DNA of 64,000 nt. Source: Thozetella sp. PMI_491. Lineage: Eukaryota; Ascomycota; Sordariomycetes; Chaetosphaeriales; Chaetosphaeriaceae. A program made the translations under genes and the position numbers. Of this stretch, positions 1 to 10,740 are shown piece by piece; the stretch's first letter is position 1, and each line of letters begins with the position of its first letter. The notes under the pieces were generated by a model that was given only the letters and a program-made list of their open reading frames with translations, ran no database searches and was not told where the DNA came from. Location of the stretch: NCBI GenBank assembly GCA_021432635.1, contig MU270019.1, positions 682,001 to 746,000 of the forward strand, read 5' to 3'.

Positions 1-600
1 TGATCTTGTAGGAGGTGGCGTCGCTCAGCCCATGTAACTTGTCGCCAGAAAGAGACGCTCGCATGGCGGGAAGACTGAGCTTGGAAATTGTCTCAGAGAA
101 CTTAATTTTTAAATCGACCTGTTTATGGGAGTAATAAGCACCTAGGTCCCTTGCTTTCTGCAGCCCTATTACGGCTGCAAGCTTTCTTCGCTAGTCGCCA
201 GATAAACGCAGTGCAGCTGTCCATGCAGCTCGGCTGTGATAACCGCTGCAGCTCTCAGACAGTTTCAGCTTAACAGTTTTATATTTAATTAAATTCGCGA
301 TCAGTTCCCCAAGTCTTGGAAGATTCATGGAGATCTTCCGTAGCCGAACATACCCAGAGCTGTAGAATTCACAAGTGGAATGGACTGCTATGATGAGTAG
401 GAGGTGTTCTGAATGGCAGCGTGAAAGTCATCTTCACATCTACCGTCAGCCCCAGATCGGAGAGAAATTTCGGACTTACAAAAGATGCCGAGGACATCAG
501 CCAGATTACGGCGTGGATAGCTAAGAGCTGTAAATTTTGTCTATAATATAGTCTATGGTGCCGAGCTACCCGACAGCACATTGCGGGGCATCAAATGCAC
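1..600. other. Intergenic, downstream of glycosyltransferase
   Basis: No gene was recognised here. The stretch lies 3' of the minus-strand glycosyltransferase. Open frames are short, show no splice structure and match no family I know. Confidence 0.5.
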
Positions 601-3214
601 CTAAACTGGACACTGTGACCAACTTGTCTTCCGTTTTCCTCTCGCCGCTGGCGCAGGAAAGTTAAAGGAAGAAATTTCGTAACTCGAATGATCCGAGTCG
701 GTAATGGCAACCCCAATTGCAGAATGTCTTTCTCGGCGGCAAGACCGTTCAGGTCGTTGTGGCTCCGGAGAGATGAAATCGGTAGGCGCGACGACACTGA
801 CTCTTTTCACTGGTCTCAGTTCCTCCCCGCGAGACTCGATACCGTGATCCTGTTCTTCTGGACTTGTCAACGGCGCGCTAACCGCTGTCACGAACATCCT
901 GCGGCCCTCTTGCTCGTGGTTCGTTCCAAGCTCGGCCGTGTCCATAACTTCCTCCTCCAGACGCACCACAACTCCCACGGCGTTTTCGTCTTCGATGACT
1001 TTGGGGTGGGGCTTGGCGAAGTATCGTGCGTACTTGTATAACGACCAGTAGCAGCTGGCCACGTTGACAAAAGTGAGGATGAGCTTGTATGGCATCTGGA
1101 GACGGAGGTTAGAAAGCCTGCCAGAGTTACACAGAAGAGGCACGGCTGACTCACATAGTATACAAGGAGGACGGTCCAGCTGATTCGCTCATTCTTCATC
1201 CGCAAGTGTACCTCATTGAATATAAGAGCGTTGATCAAATACATGACCAGTGTGGCCAGCAAGAGGTACCCGCAGAAAGCCGGCTGCACCATGAAGGATA
1301 TGGGGAGAAGAAATGGGGTTAAGAGGTAGAGAAGAGTTTCGTAGACCTGCCACCCTTGGTTAGCGTGAAGCGACGCGGCGCTCAGGGAGGATGAATCTTA
1401 CCTCCTGGAACACAAACAACTTTGTGCCCAACTCCCACCAACCTAGCTTCCAGCTCCCGATGATGTAGGCTAGGTTGTACCACATGCCGTTGACAAAGAA
1501 AAAGTTCCATCGCATGAACCGCTGCTTGAAAACGGTCATCTCGCCAAAGCCACCGCGGCTGCCGCCACTACTGAAGAAAATCGCGCTGGGAGTTTCCGTC
1601 TCAACAAAGACGGAGGTGCACATCTTGATGCGGCCACCGAGGCGTCGGCAGCTGTGGCCGAAGAACCAGTCTTCCGAGACCGAGAAGCCTGGATGGTCCT
1701 TGAAGGTTTCGATCAAAAACTTACGGTTCCATAGAGAGATTGCCCCGTGGGGGAAGGTGGCGCTTCCCATCTTCCCGGCGAGGGCTCGCTGGAGACCCGA
1801 AATCTTGTATTCGAGATCCTGCGCCTGCTGGCACCATGTTCCTTTAGAGGAGTCCGGACCGACGCTCTTGATCGTATAGCCTATGCATTTCACCTTTCCC
1901 TTAATCCTGTCGCTAACGATGGGGAAATTAGGCGGTAGTGCGCAGTCGTCGTCGATGAGCAGGACATTATGGAAGTGCTTTGCAGCGTAGCATCCAACGT
2001 ATTGGGCGACGATCTTGGAACCGACTGGCGACCAGATGTGATTTACCCCGTAGGTGCTGCAGACCTCTTCCGTATTGTCTAGGGGGGTTTCCGAGTTGCC
2101 ATTGGCGATAACGAAAATGTGTGAGGGGGGGAAGATCTTCAGCGCCGCCTCCAGGGTAGGACCAATAATGTTGGCCGACTTGTAGCAAGGGATGAGCAAG
2201 GCAGTGGTTGCTACACCAGGCAGCTCTGTTCGATCGAAGTCTTCGGATCGCTCGACGAGCGGAGGTTCCTTTTCGAAGAGAATGCAGAGCGGCCCGAAGG
2301 CGTAGCTGAGATAGGGTGGTTAGGTTAGGAACGCACATTATCATGTCAATCCTAGGGGCACTTACAACAGTGCCACGCCCATCGTGATTGACCATCCTCC
2401 TTGAAGAACCAACTTGTTCTGAACCACCCAGTATGCCCTATCACAAAGGTTAGATTGTTATAATATGGATCGAAGACAGGTACACCAACCAATAAACAGC
2501 CCCTTTCCAAAGCGGCATGCCGATAAGCACTAGGTAAATGAATGCAAGAAGCAGTAGGTAGATACTGTATTCAAAGAGCAGCTGCGCCCAGCGCTGACGT
2601 TCAAGCTCCTTTCCCCGAGCCTTGGCCTTCTCGTAGGTTTCGTAGATGCTAGCCCTCCGCCGCACCTTCTCGGCGGCATTCCTGGCCGTCCGCTGAACCG
2701 CATCGGGGACGATGGCGTGCACTAAGGTCCTCACTGTTCCGGAGCGCTGAGGGATGCGATCCTGGGAATAGCGAGAGGTGGCATCAGACGCGATGGAGGC
2801 TCTCCCCGCGCCGCCGTAGGCCGAGCTACGAGGTGCGATCCATTCATGCTCCGACGTCTCGTAGAAGGAGAGAACTGATTCTGTCACAGCGACCGATCGG
2901 CGAGGACTGAGAGTATCCGACAATGCGAGGTAAGAAGACCTCACCGAAGATGCTTCCTTGATTGTGATCGGCTGGCTGTTCACCCGCGGCCTCTTGGGGA
3001 TACTCTCGAGGGAAGAGCGCTCTCGCAGCTGAGAATCCACACTGGAAGACTTTAGATGGCCGCGGAAAGTCCTAGAATCGTGTCTGTTATGTTCCCAGCC
3101 AAACGTACTTCTCCGCCGGTAGTTCCATTCCCCAGTTCTTCGTCTCGTCGAGAGCAAGCGCTGAGGGATAACGACATCGGCCACCTTGACCGAGTTCCTT
3201 CTCCTGAGATCCAT
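601..3214 (-). CDS. Family 2 processive glycosyltransferase (GT2 of hyphal surface growth type)
   Basis: Membrane GT2 glycosyltransferase related to hyaluronan/cellulose-synthase-like enzymes and to the fungal GT2 needed for hyphal growth on solid surfaces in Zymoseptoria and Fusarium. Five exons fit splice signals and phase: 3214-2490, 2437-2366, 2305-1402, 1346-1155 and 1095-601, giving 795 residues. The first 200 or so residues are a basic, Ser-rich cytosolic tail, followed by a membrane segment ending exon 1 and another in exon 2. The GT-A core starts near LLIPCYK (residue 302). The DDD metal/UDP motif is at about 384-386, the SEDW acid/base motif at about 476-479, and RFMRW, matching the (Q/R)xxRW acceptor motif, at about 528-532. 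Further membrane segments follow in exons 4 and 5, then a hydrophilic C-terminal tail. The polymer made is unknown. It has no functional neighbour within 3 kb, so it looks like a core-genome gene. Confidence 0.93.
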
Positions 3215-6200
3215 GTTAAAATTCCGATCCTGTGTTGAGTGGTATTATTAAAAGTTCATAATTATGAAGTGTAGTGGTTTATTGTAAAAGAATGACGGGG
3301 TAGCGAGCGACGATAACGACAGACGAAGGAGCGACTACACAAGAGATGTCCGGACGGGCCGGAAAGCACTACATGAACCACACCATCGAGGCTCCCTCCA
3401 AGCTTTATTTCCTCGTCGATCATCTCAGCCTCCTAGTGGACCAACTCAGATTCGGCTTCGCCCAGTGGCATCGAAACCCACGCACACGCCGGGTCGCCAC
3501 ACCCTGAGCGCCCTGTCAGGTTCAGCTCGAGAAGGCTCTTCCGCATGACAAGGGCTGCCCCGTGGCCTTGTTGGGACCGTTTGCAGGCAGGCCCTCGCGA
3601 GAACCCCTGTCTTACGCAAAGAGTTACGTATATAACAGCGGATATAGGTTCGATTTCGGCAAGCGGGGGACCACTACGGAGTATGAGTTTTTAGAGTCAG
3701 CATAGCTGTCTCATGTTTTGGATACCCATATAGAAGCAAAGGTGGGGACTAGGGCTATGTCTTTTAAGAACTTTACTATCCACGAAAACACAGTTAGGCT
3801 GGGTCAAGATGGGAAAACCAACTCGGGTTATATTTTCTTCCCAATACTTGCCGAAGATCATCTTCTTGTCGACCAAGACTTACCGCCGGGGTGGAATTGA
3901 CGAAAAGTACTTGGAACTACGTCGACCCCGTACCCCGGTAGAAGTCAGCATGACCCACACGTAGACATCAGATGAAGAAAAACACGCTCGAGTTTTCTGT
4001 CTATGGGTCCCTCGCTGTCAAAGACCGCAGGCGGAGCCGTGCCCCCTATTGTCGGGATCCACTACTGCGGATCGGTGATGGGGCATATGTGAAGGCCCTT
4101 TTGGGAGGTGCTCCGCGGATAGGGTTCTGGCAAACTCTATTGCGCGTCAAACTATGGGGGCGCAGTTGGGGCGTGCCAAGACTTATCGTCCAATTCGTCC
4201 ATTAGTGCGGAGACTCCCGCCACGAGGCGGCACTTTGCGGTAGTTCATCTCATCCTCCTCCTTGCTTCGGCGGAGTCGAGCGACGATCCCATTCCGTGGA
4301 ATGGGTACCTCAGTCTTTTGGCCCGTACACGCTGGCCAATGATGATTTTACCAGGGCTGAGATCTAGGGTTTACATATTCAGTGGGCTCAAGCAAAGCAT
4401 TATCCGCACGGCCGGATGATCTACATCGCAATCGAACCTCCCGGCAGGGATTAAAGCTGGTTATTAATGGGCAAAGCTTCAGATGGTAGAGCTCGGCAAT
4501 ATCGCCTATAATACAGCCCCGGCCGAGAGAAAATTCGTTGAGCTCGGGTAAGAGACAAGGGTACAGGTTGCTTCGTGGAGCTAGAACTGCGGTGTATGTG
4601 AGCACCATTTGGCGCCGCTTCCAAGAGTAGAAGCCCAGCTACGCGATAGACATTTCGGGATGAGAAGCACTTGGGATAATCCTGCTATGGTTTCACCATG
4701 CGTCCACTATTGAGAACGCCATCCGCCAGCTGACTGACATATCTCGCGGGGCTGATGCGACACGTATTCAAACGGTTGAATCTTCGCTCCTTACCTATCT
4801 AAAAATATGGCCTCACGCCGCGTTAGTGTCAAGCCGTCCTCGACGAGGCAGAATTCAACAGCTCGGTACAGGGTACACCTAAGCGAGTTAGTGAAAGACG
4901 TCAGAACCGAGCCCCTGGGTGTTTCGTTTCCCCATATCTGCTGCGTGGCGTAGAGGCCTCCCCAACGAAGGAGCCGCTGCACAGCCGAACGAGCAGAATA
5001 TTGACATGTGTGAGCCCCACGCTTGCGTCTTCGGAGGTCTCTGTCACAAAAAACTTGTATGTTGGGTTTAGAGGGGGGGGATTGCTGGGGTGGCCAGACC
5101 GGGTCCAGCACTTACGCGTCCCCTTGACCTTAAATTGCTAGATTATCACCTCACGTCTAAGCACGAGTCACGACCGCCGCGACTCATACCCTGAACCTGC
5201 AAAACCAATTGCGAGTTTGATTTATTTTTCTTCTCCTTCTTGTGTATTCTCGCGTTTTTGTTGCGCTAAATACCTAGGTGCTTTGCCTTTAGGATGTAGT
5301 TCCGAGGTTTGATGCTCCCCGCCAGGATCAATATATATTTCGGTGCATATAAGCATGCTAAGCGACCCCATGAATGAACTTTGCTGGCTCTCTGTCAGCG
5401 TCATCCTTTCATGGGTCGTTTTATTCTTTCGATAGTCTGCTGGAGCCCAAATCATACCATGTATACAATGCATTAAGGTGACATTCGAGGCCCTTCGCAA
5501 TACATTGTTTCAAACAATCCAGGGGTCTAGACTCCACTTACATCCCACCCCGGCGGGATCCACCACTATGTGTGAGCCTTGCGGCGGATCAGCTGAATGT
5601 CAAATGCCAGATTCCCGGGATCGGGCTGAGCCAAGCAAGGCATCCCCGAGGTATTCCCAGGCACGAGCCAGAGACCTGAATAAGTTTTATCACGTCCTGT
5701 ACCGCATCGGAATACGAAGGGTCGACGGGCAAAAGATATTGCCACTCTATTTGTGTCTATATGCATACCAGAGTTACTAGACCACCTACTCTATATCTAG
5801 AAAGTGTGCACATCATGTTGTCCAGGCGATCTGTGGAATGACCCTTATGTGACCTCAACGGCTAACTTCTAAAACTAGACAGAGCAAATCTTCGTATTGA
5901 AACAGATCTACCCTATCCAAGCAACAGACTACAGTCTTTTCCCTTGATTATAAATATATACCCTCGTGGGCCACCCTTCGGAAGCTCCTATTGGATATTA
6001 TGTGGCTATAAGAAGGTAATAAAATCACGAAAGAAAACAAGTAATAACTCCTCAATTTAGCTACTAGGGGAAATATTTGAAGCCTATATAGTTTATAAAG
6101 ATGTGTACAACTCGACTGGGCTATTGATGATAAGCCAGTATAATACCATACGTGGTGACACTCGCATCACCGGAGGTAACTACAAATGTAAATCCGATCC

Positions 6201-6630
6201 GTAGGGAAATCTTTCTCAGGATAAAGAGGGTAGATAGCAGATAACAAATAATCAACGGTAAGCAGGAGATCTTCGTACAAGTTTAATAACTTAGAACTAG
6301 ACTAATTGCCGAAGAGAAGAGCAGAGCTATGAAAAGGCTGTCTCGGCAGTAGATACAGTGATTTTATATACTTGCTGCTCTTCCTGGAACTTCGTGGGTT
6401 ACTGTGGAGCCGTAGCCGGACGCGGCTAGAGAAGCGGTATTTACGTTTTCACTACCAACCTAGGTAGGTAAGGTACCTTGTATATATTTCTAGGCCAGCA
6501 CAATCTATACTAATGGAAAAAAAGAGAACCAAGACCGTATCACAATCCGCGAAGATTGGCATTTCGGTGGATACGAAGGAGCTACTTGTACTATGATAAC
6601 GTTGCGAAGCCCCTCAAAATATTTTTGACA
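3215..6630. other. Long intergenic stretch, no recognised gene
   Basis: About 3.4 kb without a gene I can identify. Around 3520-3700 there is a moderately long open stretch on the plus strand, but it has no recognisable domain, start or splice context. From about 5880 to 6600 the DNA becomes AT-rich without the extreme TpA pattern of the 11-18 kb block. This could hold decayed coding sequence, but nothing firm can be said. Confidence 0.4.
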
Positions 6631-8597
6631 TTATTTTGCATACCCAAGAGCCCTGGATCGGATCGTAGCGATCCGCTTCTCCTCGTCAATGCTATCGGTG
6701 TCGCCAGGATCTAACCGCCAAGAGAGCCGGTTTGATGGCTTGTCGGCCTCCCTACCCAGAATCGGCAGCTCATCTTGGCTGAAGACCTGCCTGCTAAATC
6801 TATTGTATGCGATGAATGTTTCCTTGTCGCCTTCGATGGCATTCGCCGGAGTAGCAACATGAATGCTCTTCCGCTTCAGCTCGACCGCATCCTCTTGAAT
6901 TGGTTGCACGCCGTAGTAGGTGTAGATCAGATTTAGAGCAGGAATGCTCAGACCGTGAACGACGATCGAGAAGAGGACTAGCCAATAAACCACAGGTCCG
7001 ATGGCTTTCATCAGGTTCGTCTCCTCCTCATCGCCTTTCCCAATCTCAGGAAAGAGGTGGCGAGTGTGTTCGAGGTAGAAAACAGCACCAGCACCGATGG
7101 GGCCAAAGTAACCCATGAAGAAGGCCTCGCTAAGGTTTTTGCACACGTTGGGCATAAACTTGTAGGTGATCAAAATAGCTGGTATGCGGCGGAAAGCGAG
7201 GATCAGCATGCCCAAGGCGACAAGACGAGGATAGGTAAGCCCGGTTCCTTGAGGATCATGGAATTGATCCCAAGGCATGACTGTGCCGATAAACATGAAG
7301 CCACCGAAGTTAAGGAGGACATCCACGGAGGAGTTAACTTCATCATGGCGCTTTTCGGTCTCTGCCAAGTACTGTCCGTCCCAATTTAAAGCGTTGCCAG
7401 CAACGAAGCAGGCGAGGAGATCGTCAGTGCCGATAGCTCCGCAGGTCCCCACGAGAAAAAGCTGTTATCATTGTCAGTCTTCCTTTTCCCAACGTGCAAA
7501 TTGGATAGAGGGGTGTTCTTGTGCGCTTTACGTACTCCGAGGGCTGTCGGAAACAGCAGATAGCTCTCTTCATCCACCCATCGGCGCCTAAGAGCAAATC
7601 GAATGATCTTGTCGCCGCCATATCCAACTACTGCACCGTATACAACGGACAGCAGGACAATATACAGCCATGTCTCCAGACCCCAGTTTGCTAAAGCGAC
7701 GCCAATTCCGCCACCAAGTCTCCCGACTTCCTCTTCACGAGTGGCGAGTGCTTTGACTGCCTCTATCACGGCACCCGTAGCATTGACGGCAGCTTCGCTT
7801 GTATGCTCACCCGCTCCGGGGATATCGGCATGGCGGATAAGGTACACCGCTAGCATAAGAAACGGGAATCCAAAGCCGTCATTGGCACCGGCTTCGGAAC
7901 TGATAATTTCTCGGAGAGGGCGTGCGACAAATCTGTCGGCAAACGGGCCTTTGGCAATGGCCTGGGAGAGGATAGGATCGGTGCAGGTAACGCAGGAGCC
8001 GACCACGAGGGCAGCGAGGAGGGTGATCTTGGGGACAGTTGCTAGAATGCAGAGTGTCGTGCAGAGCCACATGATCGTCATGACCGGGAGTAGGCAGATG
8101 AGCATTTCTTTCCACCGAAGCTGTTGGTACTTGGCAGGCAGCTGAAAACCAGCAATGACGAGCTGCAGACCGATCATAACTCGCATAATACCCTGTCCAC
8201 GATATCTGTTAGACGAATGCCAGATATTAGAGCAATACTAGGGCCGGCAAACCAAAGTAATGGGGTTCTGCTGGTCTGCCCCTCCGGAGCCCCATCTGCT
8301 ATTATCGAGGAACTTGGCGGCGATGGGACCTAGTAGGATCCCAAGCGCAACGGCGGGAACTATAACGGTGATAAGTTATTTAGCTCTGCTTGAACATATA
8401 TGGATACTCACGAGCTTCTCCCAGATACCATTGTCTCTTTATCTTGACGGATATCAAGCCGTATAGTATAATAAAGGCCCCTAGGCCACCTAGTTAGCAT
8501 CTCGGAATAGATAAGTCACCAGCATCCAATGCCGAGCTTCTACCATACCTAAAATAGAGAGCACAATATTAAGTTCGCTTACATCGAGCGATGGCAT
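6631..8597 (-). CDS. Na+/H+ antiporter, CPA1 family (Nha1/Sod2 type)
   Basis: Plasma-membrane cation/proton exchanger that expels Na+ (and probably K+ or Li+) in exchange for H+. Five exons (8597-8549, 8489-8412, 8359-8253, 8192-7536, 7461-6631) keep phase and give 573 residues. The start is the ATG reading MPSLDVSELN, followed by the first membrane helix. Family marks include the loop WYLGEA then LGILLGP, the TDP motif in GSCVTCTDPILSQ (unwound helix 4) and the EAGANDGFGFP motif with the ND ion-binding pair. GTCGAIGTDDLLACFVAGNA carries the conserved TDDLLACF segment and follows the last intron. The hydrophilic tail is only about 90 residues, much shorter than in yeast Nha1 and closer to Sod2. 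No stop or frameshift is seen, and it appears intact. The intron ending at 8193 uses the second of two candidate acceptors, which keeps the frame. Confidence 0.93.
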
Positions 8598-10740
8598 GAT
8601 GTAGACTTGGCGGCGATGTATGGATCAACGGAACGGGAAGGATGCTGCAGAGGAGGCCCAGATTACATCCCTTGGCCGGCAAGGGTATCAAACAAAGGCG
8701 CACAAATAAACAAGAACGGAAAGACGAGTTACACCTAGATAGAAAGAAAGAGGCAAGAAGGAAAGTACCAATGCAAGAGCAGGAAGAGGAATAGAAAAGA
8801 AGCTAACGTCAAGAAGCCAGCGGTCTAGATAGTGGTTAAAGCAGGCATACCCATTGTGACAATAAAAAGATCAGAGTCGAACCAGAGGGAATGGGAGAAA
8901 AGAACAGAGCTGGAAAGATGCCGCCTCTGTTTGATATTTAATTACAACTTAGCAAGGGTGATAATGGAAATTAGGTGTTCTTGGCGCGTTCCGTGATATT
9001 GTGGCCCCGAGGGAAAAGGGACCAGAGCGCATCCTCGGCGTACCACAAGAAAGCTTATGGGAAATAGATCACCAAGTCTTACTCAATTTGGCGTGGAAAC
9101 CGCTGAAACGGTTTCGAATCAACGATTGGGATTTTATTGAACCACAGCTTTCATGTTCTTCGCACTTTGCAGGTGGCGTCAAGCCCGGTTTTGCATCCGC
9201 TACGGCTACGGAGATGAGACAAGGGAAAGCTTGTCGCTGAGGATCGACTGGATAACCAGCCGTGGAATGTACTAGGCTAAGCTGTGATGATTGTCCATGA
9301 ACTACCAGAAACAAGAAGAAAAGGGAATGGAAAGGGGGCGAGCCAAGAGGGAAGCCCGCCTCCATGCGTAGATAAGCCGCCAGAAGGAGAAACGAGGGGC
9401 GTTCGAAGATCACCGTGGTAAAACTCTCTTAGGAAAAACTACCGGCAGTCGTAATGGGAGATGAGACATAGATTCGCAGGAGTTGTGGCACTAGATCTAT
9501 CATATAGCTGTGATAGGCCGCTGGTGGGAGAGAAGTTGCCGACGGGCAGGTCTGTGATAGGCTTAATTGTCAACATGGAGTCTCTAGTCCCTCTTCCGTC
9601 TTCTTGGCATTCCCTCCTTGGCCTTCTTGGCCCTCTTGGTGTTCTTGGTATTCTTGGTCGTCTTGGCTGCACAGGTAGCAGGGTTCTGCGAGCGGTCGGG
9701 CCCCACTTCCAGCATGCAAGGATTGTGCCGTGGAAAGGAAAACAAAGGGCGTGTATGTGTGTGCTTGTGTGCGTGTGGCAAAAGCTACATCACCAGCAGC
9801 AGAGCGTAGGAAGCAAAGGAGCAAGAAGTTAGAGGGGCTAATTAACTAAGATCTAGTGTAAGGGAGCTATTCAATCAGAGTGGATCCGAGTAGAGCCAAA
9901 GGCTGCATCAGACGAGTACGGTTTTGCGCCAATAACATCATTTCTGTGAGCACGACCTCATTCACTTTGGACACTGGCGGCTGGGCGCCGGAAACGCGCG
10001 TCGCGTAATGTTCGGGAGTGGCGAATCCCGATAGCGAGTCATGGCTTTGAAGGCTTTTTAACAGCAGGGTTTATGACGATCCTGTGCTATGACAAGGAGA
10101 GACAGTGTACTGCCAGTGCATTCATTTGGATCACTGAGAGATAGTTCTGACCATGTTCGAGAACCAGCACAGAATAATACGGAAATTCGAGAAGGGCGGA
10201 AGTGTGTCCAGAAAGCGCGGTTCCATCCATAGAGCGGCAGCCAAAGTTACCCAACGTAAAAGTGTTTCTCGATGTTTCAAGATCTATGCCTAGATTATGC
10301 TATCTTCAACCTAGGATGTTGGGGCTAGTGTCTTCCCTCCAGGCTATTCTAGTTGTTCCAAGCTAGGGGAAGGAAATGTCTAACAAACGGTGCGTTATTC
10401 TATTCCTAAGTGCTCTAATTAAGCCCATTAACAATCTACTCGACGTAAATGTAAAACAAGACAGGGTATGATTTCAGTCTTCCCGGGCTATCAAGCCCCT
10501 AAAAGCATGAAAATAAAATAGTCTCCGCTACGCTCCGGCCATACCTACATCGCGGCCCTGCGGGGCTTATAGGCATATGTCTGACCAAAGGTCACGCAGA
10601 GAGCAAAATGGATTAGGCGCGGGAAAAGCAAGTTTTATTTGGCGCTTTACGCCATTTCCCAGCGTAAAAGCGCGGGGGCCAGACCAGGGGTATCTACTTT
10701 CACAGAACGACTAAAAACCCTATCAAATTTTATGCCTAAG
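8598..10740. other. Intergenic, upstream of Na+/H+ antiporter
   Basis: Contains the antiporter promoter region and then non-coding DNA. Open frames near 9070-9830 overlap in both directions, lack splice signals and largely follow a short minisatellite. No gene is supported. From about 10,430 the sequence grades into the AT-rich block. Confidence 0.45.
9602..9668. repeat. 9-bp imperfect minisatellite (CTTGGTNTT-like)
   Basis: About seven to eight degenerate 9-bp units built around CTTGG(T/C)NTT follow one another. Read on the plus strand they spell a Leu-Gly-x tripeptide pattern, and on the minus strand a basic Pro/Arg-rich string. Because units keep a length of nine, frames stay open in both directions and create ORFs without being evidence of a protein. 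Confidence 0.7.

Noticed and set aside
688-1041. Plus-strand open frame of 117 codons opposite the glycosyltransferase
   Set aside because: Antisense shadow of the last GT2 exon, with no domain or splice context.
3630-3670. GGTTCGATTTC word resembling a tRNA B box
   Set aside because: No acceptor or anticodon arms can be folded around it and no A box lies at the right distance.
3520-3700. Plus-strand open stretch in the 3.2-6.6 kb gap
   Set aside because: No start, splice signal or family recognised. It may be chance.
7603-8145. Plus-strand open frame of 180 codons
   Set aside because: Antisense to exon 4 of the Na+/H+ antiporter. Open only because of the codon composition of that exon.
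9461-9832. Plus-strand open frame of 123 codons with Leu-Gly repeats
   Set aside because: Driven by the 9-bp minisatellite. Minus-strand frames are equally open, with no homology or signals.
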